In this document: positions 56,000 through 64,000 of the stretch, piece after piece | Layout of the letters: each line of letters begins with the position of its first letter | Numbering within the stretch: position 1 is the first letter of the stretch | Source: 34-65-8 sp964516135 | GTDB taxonomy: Bacteria > Pseudomonadota > Alphaproteobacteria > Sphingomonadales > Sphingomonadaceae | Length of the DNA: 64,000 nt | NCBI GenBank assembly: GCA_964516135.1 | Contig: CAZEWN010000018.1 | Coordinates: 13,565 to 77,564 of the forward strand | Direction of reading: 5' to 3' | Position numbers and translations under genes: made by a program | Notes under the pieces: model-generated | Seen by the model: only the letters and a program-made list of their open reading frames with translations | What the model was told of the DNA's origin: nothing | The model's database searches: none

Positions 56000-58437
56000 T
56001 ATCCATCAGCGACGAAGTACCGGCGCGGCGCATCCCGCCCGCTGCGACAGCCGTGGCCAGCGCGTTGGTCATCAATGCTTTCTTGCTGTGGTTCGTCAGC
56101 GGCAGCGGTATTCTGGCGCTGACTTTCGCGGCTGCGACCGGCATTCTGGCAGCGGTGTTGTACCTCTTCCCGCGCGGCGGGGCGAGCGAGGCGGACGCAG
56201 ACGCCGCGGCGCCTGACTGGTCGGTGACGGTGGCAGCGATTGAGCAGGATGGGGTCGCGGTCGCGATCACCGACCGGGCCAATCGGCTCGTCTGCGCCAA
56301 CGCGACGTGGTCCGCGTGGTTCGGTATCCGACATGCGCCGCCAAACCTGCCGCTGGAGCGGGCCTCGCTCGAAAGCCTGACCCGTGCCGCGCGGGAGGCA
56401 TGGCGTGATGGTTCAGCGGAAACGGGGCCGCTCGATCAACTATCAGGCGACCGTGCCTGGCGAGCCCACGCGCGGCGCGCCGGACGCGGCGACGACTATC
56501 TGATCTGGCGTTTGGAGGCATTGGCCGACAGTCAGCTGGTCGATATCGCTGGTGAATGGCTGGGTGGCAACCTGGGAGGGCTGCTTTCGCGCGCGGGGAT
56601 CGAAGGGGCATTGGTGCTGCCCGATGGCAAGATTCGCGCGGTGACGCCAGGCTTCGCCGAGCGCGCTTCGGGCGACGCGGCAGCAACACTGGCCGGGCAG
56701 GAATTCGTTTCTCATTTGCGAACGGATGATCGCGACCGCATTTTCTACGCACGCGAGGGTCGCAAGGGTACGCCGCAAACGTTGATCCAGGTTCCACTGA
56801 ATCCGCCTAAGGAGGGACGGGGGGCGGGTGCCGATGAGGCCGCGTCGATCATGCTTCTCGTCGACAGCGGGGTCGGGCTGGGCGGATGGGATGGCGCGAC
56901 CCCCGCCACCGCGCCGCAGCTGGAGGCATTGCTCGGCGCGTTGCCGCTCGGCCTGGCAATGACCGATCGCGATGGGCGATTGCTGTTTGCCAATCCGCCG
57001 TTCCTGCGCGCGGCTGGCATCGAGGAACGGGGACTTCCCGCATATCCTTCCGACCTGGTGGTGAAGGAAGACAAGGGCGCGCTTGCCGATGCCGTGCGCC
57101 GCTATGGCAAAGGCCCGGCGGCGAGTGGCGACATGGCGGTTCGCCTGCGTGCCAACCCGGAAGATCCGGTCTCGCTTGGGCTTGCCGGCGTGCGCGGTCT
57201 GGGCGAGGCGGCGGTGCTGCTCAGCCTGGTCGACAGCAGTGAGGAAACCCGGCTGAAGCGGCAGGTCGCGCAAGCAACCAAGATGCAGGCGGTCGGGCAA
57301 CTGGCCGGGGGTGTCGCGCACGATTTCAACAATGTGCTCACCGCGATCATCGGTTATTGCGACCTGATGCTGCTCCGGCATACCCCCGGTGACAGCGATT
57401 ATGACGACATCCAGCAGATTCGCGCCAATTCGAACCGCGCCGCCAGCCTGACCCGGCAGCTGCTTGCCTTCAGCCGTCAGCAGACCCTGCGGCCTCAAGT
57501 CCTGCAGCTTCCCGATGTGGTGAGCGAAGTGAGCCAGCTGCTCAAACGCCTGCTTGGCGAAAAAATCGAGCTTCGCGTGCGCCACGACCGCGATCTGGGC
57601 GCAGTGCGGGCCGATCCGCAGCAACTCGAACAAGTGATCGTGAACCTGGCGGTGAATGCACGTGACGCCATTCAGTCGCGCGGCGACGGGGCCGGACGGC
57701 TGTCGTTGGCCACCCGCCGGGTGACGGCGGCCGATGTTCGCAAAATGGCGTCGGAGATTGTGCCGGCCGAGGACTACACCGTGTTGCTGGTGCAGGACAC
57801 GGGCGGCGGGATCCCGCCCGAATTGCTCGGCAAGATATTCGAGCCGTTCTTCACCACCAAGGAACAGGGCAAGGGCACGGGGCTGGGTCTTTCGACCGTA
57901 TACGGGATCGTCAAGCAATCTGGCGGTTTCATCTTCGCCGATAACGTTCCGGGCCGCAGCGGAGCGCCCGAGGGAGCTCGCTTCACAATCTATTTCCCAG
58001 TCCACCGAGGCGCGGCCCCGCGCCCGGCGGAGCGGGATGAGGAAGAGGCGGCGGCGTCCGAATGGTCGGGCGGCGGTCGTGTCCTGCTCGTCGAGGACGA
58101 GGATATGGTGCGCGCCGTGGCCGAACGAGCACTGGTCCGAGCCGGCTACGTCGTCACTCCGACGAACGATGGCGAGGAGGGGTTGGCCGCGGTGGCGAAC
58201 GGGGGCGAATTCGACATGGTGCTGAGCGATGTCGTGATGCCGGGCATGGATGGTCCGGCAATGGCGCGCGAAATCCGCAAGCTGCGCCCCGACATGCCGG
58301 TGCTGTTCATGTCGGGCTATGCCGAAGAACAGCTACGCAGCGAAATCGACATCGCCGACATGCACTTCATCGCCAAACCATTCAGTGTTCAGCAACTCGG
58401 TGAAAAGGTCGGAGCGATCATGCGCGGTATGCGCTAG
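55996..58437 (+). CDS. cckA: Cell-cycle hybrid histidine kinase CckA
   Basis: The 813-residue kinase has two N-terminal membrane helices (about 17-58), a long region with PAS-like segments (about 75-180, 200-280 and 300-410), the dimerisation helix with His442 in GGVAHDFNNVLTAIIGY, an ATPase domain (VNLAVNARDA, GGGIPPELLGKIFEPFFTTK, GTGLGLSTVYG) and a receiver domain with Asp745 in MVLSDVVMPGMDG. CckA phosphorylates CtrA and CpdR through ChpT and switches to phosphatase with c-di-GMP. It overlaps the DUF2062 gene by four bases. Confidence 0.95.
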   Translation: MISISDEVPARRIPPAATAVASALVINAFLLWFVSGSGILALTFAAATGILAAVLYLFPRGGASEADADAAAPDWSVTVAAIEQDGVAVAITDRANRLVCANATWSAWFGIRHAPPNLPLERASLESLTRAAREAWRDGSAETGPLDQLSGDRAWRAHARRAGRGDDYLIWRLEALADSQLVDIAGEWLGGNLGGLLSRAGIEGALVLPDGKIRAVTPGFAERASGDAAATLAGQEFVSHLRTDDRDRIFYAREGRKGTPQTLIQVPLNPPKEGRGAGADEAASIMLLVDSGVGLGGWDGATPATAPQLEALLGALPLGLAMTDRDGRLLFANPPFLRAAGIEERGLPAYPSDLVVKEDKGALADAVRRYGKGPAASGDMAVRLRANPEDPVSLGLAGVRGLGEAAVLLSLVDSSEETRLKRQVAQATKMQAVGQLAGGVAHDFNNVLTAIIGYCDLMLLRHTPGDSDYDDIQQIRANSNRAASLTRQLLAFSRQQTLRPQVLQLPDVVSEVSQLLKRLLGEKIELRVRHDRDLGAVRADPQQLEQVIVNLAVNARDAIQSRGDGAGRLSLATRRVTAADVRKMASEIVPAEDYTVLLVQDTGGGIPPELLGKIFEPFFTTKEQGKGTGLGLSTVYGIVKQSGGFIFADNVPGRSGAPEGARFTIYFPVHRGAAPRPAERDEEEAAASEWSGGGRVLLVEDEDMVRAVAERALVRAGYVVTPTNDGEEGLAAVANGGEFDMVLSDVVMPGMDGPAMAREIRKLRPDMPVLFMSGYAEEQLRSEIDIADMHFIAKPFSVQQLGEKVGAIMRGMR

Positions 58438-58511
58438 ACTTGCACCACCGGTTGCGATGCGCAACGCGACTAACAGTTGCGTGCCACCAATCTGGGCAAT
58501 ATCGTTAACCG

Positions 58512-58814
58512 ATGAATGAGGATCGCAACCGCCAGCGGCATGCGATTTCCGTCCCGGGTCGCTACAGGACGGGCACTGGCGTTGCGAAGGATGTCGATAT
58601 CCTCGACATTTCGGAATCAGGGTGCCGGTTCTTCGACCGGTTCGGACGCATGATCCCCGGCACTCAAATCAGCCTGCGTATCGGCTCGATCGGGCCCGTC
58701 GTCGCCATTGTCAGATGGTGCGAGGCGCAGATCGTGGGGGTTCAGTTCGAAAATCCGCTTTACGGCCCTGTGTTCGAGCACATTCGCGCAACGCTCGATC
58801 GGCGACCGGGTTAG
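58512..58814 (+). CDS. Single-domain PilZ protein
   Basis: The 100-residue protein is a bare PilZ domain. RNRQRHAISVPGRYR supplies the RxxxR arm and DISESGCRF the DxSxxG motif, so c-di-GMP binding is expected. It is a candidate receptor for signals produced by the GGDEF-EAL protein at 18764. It follows cckA after 74 bases on the same strand. Confidence 0.88.
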   Translation: MNEDRNRQRHAISVPGRYRTGTGVAKDVDILDISESGCRFFDRFGRMIPGTQISLRIGSIGPVVAIVRWCEAQIVGVQFENPLYGPVFEHIRATLDRRPG

Positions 58815-58821
58815 GCGGCTC

Positions 58822-59229
58822 TCACTCGAGGTCGGCCTCTTCTTCGATGGCGTGCATGTCGTCGTCCGAAAAGCCGAAGTGATGCCCGGCCTCGTGCACC
58901 ACCACGTGATGCACGAGATCGCGCATCTCGACGCCCGTTTCGCGCCATTCCCGCACCAGCGGCTGGCGGAACAGGTAAATCATTGCAGGCAAATCGCCCG
59001 ATTGCCATTGCGACCGCTCGCCCACCGGGCGCCCTTCGTACAGCCCAGTCAAATTCCACCGGCTTGCGATGTCCACCGAATCGAGCTGTTCTCGGGTGGC
59101 GAACTCCTCGACCCTGACCACCACTTCCGCCAACTCTTCGCGAAACTGCAGGGGCAGCATCGCGATACTTGCGCGGGCCATTTCCTCCATTTCCAATGCC
59201 GTTGGCGGGCGGTGATCGAATATGCTCAT
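58822..59229 (-). CDS. Metallopeptidase family (zincin-like) protein
   Basis: The 135-residue protein carries HEAGHHFGFSDDDMHAIE, the HExxH zinc motif with a third ligand near the Asp run, at the C-terminal end, and LPLQFREELAEVVVRVEEF. This is the small cytoplasmic zincin family formerly DUF1025. The start is uncertain: 59229 gives MSIFDHRPPTALEMEEMA, while a longer frame to 59316 lacks a convincing ribosome site. It is convergent with PilZ, divergent from the hemerythrin gene. Confidence 0.8.
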   Translation of the reverse strand: MSIFDHRPPTALEMEEMARASIAMLPLQFREELAEVVVRVEEFATREQLDSVDIASRWNLTGLYEGRPVGERSQWQSGDLPAMIYLFRQPLVREWRETGVEMRDLVHHVVVHEAGHHFGFSDDDMHAIEEEADLE

Positions 59230-59330
59230 GGGATGGATATGGGCAATGCGCCACGATTGTTCCAGCCGGTGGAACCTTTGCTCAAGCTCGCCTGTTGCCA
59301 TCCCGGAATTCAACATTTGCGAGGAAACTC

Positions 59331-59822
59331 ATGTCAGCCGGTCAAGCCATCTTCGAACGTCTCAAACAGGATCACGACAAGCACCGCGAATTGCTCGATC
59401 ACCTCGCTGCTACGACCGGTGAGAGTGCGGAGCGGGCAGAATTGTTCACCGAGCTGACCAAGGAATTGAAAGGGCATGCAGCGGCGGAAGAGCAGGCGCT
59501 TTATTCGACCATGCTCCGCAAGCCGGAAACCACTGGCGAAACCCGTCATTCCGTGGCCGAACACCACGAGATCGAGGAGGCGCTGAACGACCTCGCCGCC
59601 ACCGACATGGCGACCGGCGGCTGGCTGACCAAATTCAAGAGCTTCGACCACCGCTATCGTCATCACATCGAGGAGGAAGAGGAAGAGCACTTCCCCGATT
59701 TCTCCAAGTACCTTACCGATGAGGACGAGCGGCACATGAAGTCGGTGTTCGATCGTCGGAAACGCGAGGAAACCGCCGAAGCCGAAGTGACGCCCGAGAC
59801 GAAAGACGACGCCAAGGAGTGA
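59331..59822 (+). CDS. Hemerythrin HHE domain protein
   Basis: The 163-residue four-helix protein has the diiron pattern with LKQDHDKHRELL, ELKGHAAAEEQALY, EHHEIEEAL and FDHRYRHHIEEEEEEHFP. Such proteins bind oxygen, nitric oxide or iron. Residues 145-163 form a charged tail. Start ATG 59331 follows GAGGAAACTC. Its stop is GTGA, overlapping a possible start of the next gene; the operon hemerythrin-phospholipase D-folE continues on the same strand. Confidence 0.88.
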   Translation: MSAGQAIFERLKQDHDKHRELLDHLAATTGESAERAELFTELTKELKGHAAAEEQALYSTMLRKPETTGETRHSVAEHHEIEEALNDLAATDMATGGWLTKFKSFDHRYRHHIEEEEEEHFPDFSKYLTDEDERHMKSVFDRRKREETAEAEVTPETKDDAKE

Positions 59823-61378
59823 CACGGGCCGGGGTGGGGGGAAAAACGTTCTTGGCGGATAAGGAAGAGCATTCCGACCCCGACGATGAATCGGTGCAAC
59901 CCGGCGTATGGCGGTTTGCCCATGCCGAGCGTGCTTCGGTGATCATCGACGCGGAAGAATACTTTCATCACATGCAGCAGGCGATGCTCCAGGCGGAGCG
60001 TCGCATCCTGCTCATCGGATGGGATTTCGATACGCGTATCCATCTCCAGCAGGGGAGGCGATGGTGGCAAAAGGGGCGTGATCGGAAGTACCCAGTGCGT
60101 CTGGGCAGCTTCGTGCTGTGGCTCAATCGACACCGCAAGGGGCTGGAAATCCGCATCCTGAAGTGGAGCTATGGCGCCCTGAAGTTCGTGGGGCGCGGGT
60201 CGATGGCGTTGGACCTGATCCGCTGGGCACCGAAAAAGCGCATCCAGTTCAAGTTCGACACCGCGCATCCCATCGGTTGCAGCCATCACCAGAAAATTGC
60301 CGTGATCGACGAGCACCTGGCGGTGTGTGGCGGGATCGATATGAGCGACCACCGTTGGGACACGCGAGAGCACAAGGAACATGATCCACGCCGCCGTCGG
60401 CCGCGTGGGGCGATCTATGGGCCGTGGCACGACGCGACCATGATGATGGAAGGCGCCGTCGCGGGCAAGCTCAGCGAGCTGGGCCGCCGCCGCTGGCACC
60501 GGGCGGGAGGCGAGGAGCTGGAGCCAGTCGCGAGGCCAGATCGCTCCATCTGGCCCGAGGATTTAGCCGTACAGTTTGAAAACGTCGAAATCGGCATTGC
60601 CCGTACGCGCGCCGAGCATGACGGATGCCCGCAGATTTGCGAAATCGTCGAGCTGTTCGAACTGCAGATCGCCCGGGCGAAGCATTTCATTTACGCCGAG
60701 AGCCAGTATTTCGCCTCGCGCCGCATTGCCGAAGCGTTGGCGAAACGCCTGAGTGAGGACGACCCACCCGAAGTCCTCATCGTACACCCCTGCAATGCTG
60801 ATGGTTGGCTCGAACAGCAGGCGATGGATCATGCGCGCGCCCAGTTGGTTCACACGCTGGGGACGGTCGATACGAAAAACCGGTTCAATCTGTACGTCCC
60901 CTATACGGGCGAGACCCCGATCTACGTCCATGCGAAGATCATGATCGTCGACGATCGGGTTCTGCGGATCGGTTCCGCGAACATGAACAACCGGTCGATG
61001 GGTCTGGACAGCGAATGTGACGTGTTCATCGACTGCGACCGGCCAGGCAATGATCACGCATGCGATGCTATCGCGGCGCTGCGCCATTCGTTGCTCGCCG
61101 AACATTGCGGACTTGAAGAGGGGGAAGTTGCAGGGTTGCTCGATCAGCATGGGTCCATGCACGCGATGATCCAGTCGCTCGGGACGGAGCGCGCCCGCAC
61201 CCTGCGGCGTTTCGAGCTTGAGGAACCCTCCGACGCGGAGAAAAAGCTGGCCGAATCGGGGCTGCTCGACCCCGAAACACCCGATGAATTGCTTGAACCC
61301 TTTGCCAAGGGCGGTTTGTTCCGTAGGGGCTCGTTCCTGGGTCGCGTCAGGAACAAGATCAGGAACAAGCACGGATGA
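59819..61378 (+). CDS. Phospholipase D family protein
   Basis: The 519-residue protein has two HKD motifs: His157, Lys159, Asp164 (HHQKIAVID) and His371, Lys373, Asp378 (HAKIMIVDD). It would hydrolyse or transfer phosphatidyl groups, as in cardiolipin synthase or other PLD enzymes; no membrane helix is apparent. The GTG start overlaps the hemerythrin stop; a TTG about 30 bases later is an alternative. Its end overlaps the folE start (ATGA). Confidence 0.88.
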   Translation: MTRAGVGGKTFLADKEEHSDPDDESVQPGVWRFAHAERASVIIDAEEYFHHMQQAMLQAERRILLIGWDFDTRIHLQQGRRWWQKGRDRKYPVRLGSFVLWLNRHRKGLEIRILKWSYGALKFVGRGSMALDLIRWAPKKRIQFKFDTAHPIGCSHHQKIAVIDEHLAVCGGIDMSDHRWDTREHKEHDPRRRRPRGAIYGPWHDATMMMEGAVAGKLSELGRRRWHRAGGEELEPVARPDRSIWPEDLAVQFENVEIGIARTRAEHDGCPQICEIVELFELQIARAKHFIYAESQYFASRRIAEALAKRLSEDDPPEVLIVHPCNADGWLEQQAMDHARAQLVHTLGTVDTKNRFNLYVPYTGETPIYVHAKIMIVDDRVLRIGSANMNNRSMGLDSECDVFIDCDRPGNDHACDAIAALRHSLLAEHCGLEEGEVAGLLDQHGSMHAMIQSLGTERARTLRRFELEEPSDAEKKLAESGLLDPETPDELLEPFAKGGLFRRGSFLGRVRNKIRNKHG

Positions 61379-61983
61379 GCAGTTTGGTCGGTCCAGACGA
61401 AGATGATCCACGCGGCAAGCCGCCCGTCCCGGAACATGTGCAGGACGCGGTCCGTACCCTGATCGAATGGGCAGGTGACGATCCATTGCGCGAGGGGCTG
61501 CTCGATACCCCCGCACGTGTCGCCCGCGCATGGAAGGAATATTGCCTGGGTTATCTGGAAGACCCGGCGATCCACCTGAGCCGCGTTTTCGAGGAAGTGG
61601 GCGGGTACGACGAGGTCGTGCTGCTGAAGAACATCCCTTTCCAGAGCCACTGCGAACACCACATGGCGCCAATCACCGGCAAGGCGGCGATCGCATACCT
61701 GCCGCGCAACCGGGTGGTGGGCATCTCCAAGCTTGCGCGCGTGCTGCACGGCTTCGCCCGGCGGCTGCAGATCCAGGAGCGCCTGACCGCCGAGGTCGCA
61801 CAGTGCATCTGGGATCACCTGGAGCCGCACGGCGTAGCGGTGGTGATCGAGGCGGAACACGGCTGCATGACCGGACGCGGCGTCCGCACGCCGGGTGTGG
61901 GCATGGTCACGAGCCGCCTGCTCGGCTGCTTCCTCGAGGACCAGCGCAGCCGGAAAGAAGTGCTGAGCTTGATGGGGTATTAG
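61375..61983 (+). CDS. folE: GTP cyclohydrolase I
   Basis: The 202-residue enzyme makes dihydroneopterin triphosphate from GTP, the first step of folate synthesis. FQSHCEHHMAPITGKAAIAYLP supplies the zinc Cys and His, with ISKLARVLHGFARRLQIQERLT and the distal EAEHGCMTGRGVR (third zinc Cys). It is normal length. The start overlaps the phospholipase D stop. The FolM-like SDR at 44806 would act in the same pterin chemistry. Confidence 0.96.
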   Translation: MSSLVGPDEDDPRGKPPVPEHVQDAVRTLIEWAGDDPLREGLLDTPARVARAWKEYCLGYLEDPAIHLSRVFEEVGGYDEVVLLKNIPFQSHCEHHMAPITGKAAIAYLPRNRVVGISKLARVLHGFARRLQIQERLTAEVAQCIWDHLEPHGVAVVIEAEHGCMTGRGVRTPGVGMVTSRLLGCFLEDQRSRKEVLSLMGY

Positions 61984-62216
61984 TGAAGGGTGGCGAAATT
62001 GGTCGAGCGATACGAAATGATCGTCTCGCCGCTCCTCTCATAGGCGATGACGTAGAAGCCGGCGGCCTGCCGGCCGTCCTGTTCACGAGGCTGAAATTCA
62101 CGGACCTTTGCGTTGCCGATTGATTCGCTTTCAGGAAGGTTCCAGACGTTCGAACCAGCGCCTCGATTGTAACTGTCAAGCGCTAGAAGTGAGAGAAAAC
62201 TTCGCGGTCCATCCAA
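61980..62216 (-). pseudogene. Remnant of a lipase-like alpha/beta hydrolase
   Basis: The 78-residue frame reads FLSLLALDSYNRG, IGNAKVREFQ and GFYVIAYERSGETIISYRSTN, then stops. The order fits the N-terminus of class-3 lipase-like proteins, where ISYRGTD leads on to the catalytic domain that is missing here. The C-terminal end overlaps folE by four bases. I read it as the truncated 5' end of a larger gene. A short functional peptide is possible but unlikely. Confidence 0.5.
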
Positions 62217-62388
62217 TCACTGCTTGTGAAAAAGTCCGTCAGGATCGCCAACTGGGAAATTCTCCGGAAAATCGTCAGTAGTCCGGACCGTCGCGAAACC
62301 CCACCAATACCCGCGCTGGGAAGCGGTTTCACCGCCGCGCTCAATCGCTTATTCCCGGTGCCGGCTAAGTGCTTCGCCAACGCGCACG

Positions 62389-62422
62389 AAAAAGCGGCGC
62401 CGTTTCCGTGAAACGACGCCGC
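62389..62422 (-). terminator. Rho-independent terminator of the peroxiredoxin gene
   Basis: On the minus strand a 13-pair stem (62422-62410 with 62406-62394, one mismatch) around a three-base loop is followed by TTTTTCG. It lies 40 bases after the peroxiredoxin stop. Confidence 0.85.
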
Positions 62423-62461
62423 CTCATCTGGTCGCCTTGCCCGCGATCCGCGCGCTGCCGA

Positions 62462-62941
62462 TCAAAGCTGGCCGAGCATGTGGTCCGCGCTGCTGACCGA
62501 GAAATCGCCCGGCTGCTCGACATTGAGTTCCTTCACCACGCCATCATCGACGATCATCGAAAAACGCTGGCCGCGCTTGCCCAGGCCAAACCCCGAGCCA
62601 TCCATCGTCAGTCCGATCGCCTCGGCGAAATCGCCGTTGCCGTCGGCCAGCATGGTCACGTCGCCAGCGGAATTCGCCTGCTGCCACGCGCCGAGCACGA
62701 AAGCGTCATTCACGGCGGTGCAGGCGATCTCGTCCACGCCTTTCGCCTTCAGTTCGTCCGCCTTTTCGACATAGCCGGGCAGGTGCCGCGCCGAACAGGT
62801 CGGGGTGTAGGCGCCCGGTACCGAGAACAGCGCCACTTTCTTGCCCGCGAAATAATCGGCCGACTGCACCTTCTCCGGTCCTTCGGCCGTCGCCTTCACC
62901 AGCGTCACATCGGGCAGCCTGTCACCCACTGAAATTGCCAT
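62462..62941 (-). CDS. Peroxiredoxin (Prx5-like)
   Basis: The 159-residue protein has VALFSVPGAYTPTCSARHLPGY with the peroxidatic Cys49, WQQANSAGD and ADGNGDFAEAIGLTMDGSGFGLGKRGQRFSMIVDDGVV. These are the hallmarks of the Prx5/AhpE-like glutathione peroxiredoxin class. The start ATG 62941 follows AAGGA by nine bases; an ATG at 62950 abuts that site and is less likely. It reduces peroxides in the cytoplasm. Confidence 0.93.
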   Translation of the reverse strand: MAISVGDRLPDVTLVKATAEGPEKVQSADYFAGKKVALFSVPGAYTPTCSARHLPGYVEKADELKAKGVDEIACTAVNDAFVLGAWQQANSAGDVTMLADGNGDFAEAIGLTMDGSGFGLGKRGQRFSMIVDDGVVKELNVEQPGDFSVSSADHMLGQL

Positions 62942-63113
62942 AGTCTGCATTCCTTCTCCAGTGCCACGTCCGGGGCCGAGATAGCGCGCGCACGGCGCGA
63001 CGCAAGACACGGCACTTGGTGAATTTCGCTTTACCGTCGCTATTGAAGATCGGGTAAATCTGTCGGGCGCACAGTTTCACCAGGCGGAAGGGGTTCCGCC
63101 AGGGGAGACTGTC

Positions 63114-63572
63114 ATGGGGAACTTCTTGAAAACGGCGGCGGCGCTGGCTGTCGCGGCATCCATATCGCTCGTTCCGGCGCCGGCGCTCGCCAACAATTCG
63201 CTGCTCGAAGCCGAGAAACTCCAGAAGCTTGACATCATGCTGATGGTCAGCTCGCTCGTCTGCCGGTTCGGGGCGGACAATTTCCAGTCGGATTACAGCC
63301 GCTTTTCCGCCGCCCACCGGAGCGTGATGAACGAAGCGGGCGCGGTTCTCCAGCGTGACATGGTTGCCCGCCACGGACCCTCTGCCGGCAAGAAGGCACT
63401 GGACCGGATCAGTGTTCGCATGGCCAACGAGTATGGTCAGGGCCATCCCTGGATGGGTTGCGGCGAGTTGAAACAGACCACCAACCGGCTGGCCGGCCTG
63501 CGCGACCGCGCATCGCTGGTGAGCGCCGCCGATCAGCTCCTCGGTCGGCCTCCAGTGCTCGCGGCGCGCTGA
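63114..63572 (+). CDS. Secreted hypothetical protein
   Basis: The 152-residue product has a signal peptide (about 1-26, ending ALA). The mature part is helical with two cysteines (LVCRFGADNFQ and WMGCGELKQ), a possible disulfide. I do not recognise a family. GGGGAGA precedes the ATG. A terminator lies 61 bases downstream. Confidence 0.7.
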   Translation: MGNFLKTAAALAVAASISLVPAPALANNSLLEAEKLQKLDIMLMVSSLVCRFGADNFQSDYSRFSAAHRSVMNEAGAVLQRDMVARHGPSAGKKALDRISVRMANEYGQGHPWMGCGELKQTTNRLAGLRDRASLVSAADQLLGRPPVLAAR

Positions 63573-63632
63573 CAATGTCCTGCTAAAGGTCAGTCCGTGC
63601 GCGCGGGTTTGCGTTCGCGCGAGTTGGGGGGT

Positions 63633-63664
63633 AAGGGCGGCACCGGTATCGGGCGCCGCCCTTT
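63633..63664 (+). terminator. Rho-independent terminator before ahcY
   Basis: AAGGGCGGC (63633-63641) and GCCGCCCTT (63655-63663) pair across 13 bases and a short T-rich run follows (TTTCCTTTG). Confidence 0.75.
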
Positions 63665-63720
63665 CCTTTGTTCGGTCGGCGCTTTCTCTTCTTCCATCAA
63701 AGCACAGGATCGACCGAACC

Positions 63721-64000
63721 GTGGCCGAATTCACCGATTGCGTCATCAAAGACATTGCCCTCGCCGATTTTGGCCGGGACGAGATTACCATCGCCGAAAC
63801 CGAAATGCCGGGCCTGATGGCCCTGCGTGATGAATATGGCGCGTCGCAACCCCTGAAGGGCGCGCGGATCACCGGATCGCTCCACATGACGATCCAGACC
63901 GCGGTTCTGATCGAGACGCTGGTCGCTCTGGGCGCGGAAGTGCGTTGGGCGACCTGCAACATCTTCTCGACCCAGGACCACGCCGCCGCCGCCATCGCCG
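63721..64000 (+). CDS. ahcY: Adenosylhomocysteinase (partial, 5' end)
   Basis: The frame opens with GTG at 63721 and runs out of the window. The 93 residues seen, with MPGLMALRDEYGASQPLKGARITGSLHMTIQTAVLIETL and EVRWATCNIFSTQDHAAAAI, are the N-terminus of S-adenosylhomocysteine hydrolase, which recycles the product of SAM-dependent methylation. AGGAT lies 11 bases ahead. No SAH riboswitch pattern is visible in the leader. Confidence 0.95.
   Translation, partial: MAEFTDCVIKDIALADFGRDEITIAETEMPGLMALRDEYGASQPLKGARITGSLHMTIQTAVLIETLVALGAEVRWATCNIFSTQDHAAAAIA

Noticed and set aside
63573..63720. Possible SAH riboswitch before ahcY
   Set aside because: The conserved SAH aptamer core is not visible; the only structure is an intrinsic terminator.

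Overview
The window is a gene-dense, GC-rich stretch of a bacterial chromosome. It looks like an alphaproteobacterium of the order Sphingomonadales, with an Erythrobacter/Sphingomonas-like gene set. The signs are the cell-cycle hybrid kinase CckA next to smpB and a DUF2062 gene, an SOS box of the alphaproteobacterial type (GTTC-N7-GTTC) before uvrA, an mdh-suc-lpd TCA operon, a cobalamin-riboswitch-controlled btuBFCD operon, and several short GC-rich palindromes. I see no rRNA, tRNA, CRISPR array, insertion sequence or prophage. The assignment comes from gene content only.

Layout. Positions 1-6620 (+): a START-like secreted protein, glutamate dehydrogenase (terminator plus promoters behind it), the alpha ribosomal operon rpsM-rpsK-rpoA-rplQ, and two tandem paralogous secreted proteins. 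6627-10282 (-): TRIC channel, PepSY protein, membrane protein, DUF4403 lipoprotein. 10342-18566 (-): one long TCA operon, mdh - secreted protein - sucD - sucA - sucB - lipoprotein - lpdA, without sucC. 18764-22307 (-): a GGDEF-EAL protein, a small hypothetical and a SleB-type hydrolase. 22595-27361 (+): B12 riboswitch and btuB-btuF-btuC-btuD, all joined by start/stop overlaps. 27363-31212 (-): an M3 peptidase, a candidate small RNA, and a two-gene unit pairing a DUF1989 protein with a YqcI/YcgG-type heme N-hydroxylase homologue.

31449-34352 (+): uvrA behind an SOS box. 34356-38222 is the accessory part: REP-like hairpins, parDE with a palindromic operator, a decayed gene, a mntA-hepT toxin-antitoxin pair coupled to a third gene, and a sphingomonad-type hypothetical protein carrying an in-frame REP palindrome. 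38245-51346 is mostly housekeeping on the minus strand: rlpA, argG, a cyclopropane-fatty-acid-synthase-like enzyme, a molybdopterin oxidoreductase/cytochrome b/SDR operon, rlmN, greB and an Slt-type transglycosylase whose expected catalytic Glu is Ala. 51440-61983 (+) carries dapA, a DUF885 lipoprotein, smpB, DUF2062, cckA, PilZ, and a hemerythrin-phospholipase D-folE operon. 61980-64000 holds a lipase remnant, a peroxiredoxin, a secreted protein and the start of ahcY.

The most unusual items are the candidate small RNA at 29771-29915 (promoter and strand-specific terminator visible), the guanidino-type N-hydroxylase/DUF1989 pair beside it, the riboswitch expression platform that duplicates part of its own aptamer, the mntA-hepT-cyclotransferase-like triplet, and the Slt protein lacking its catalytic Glu.
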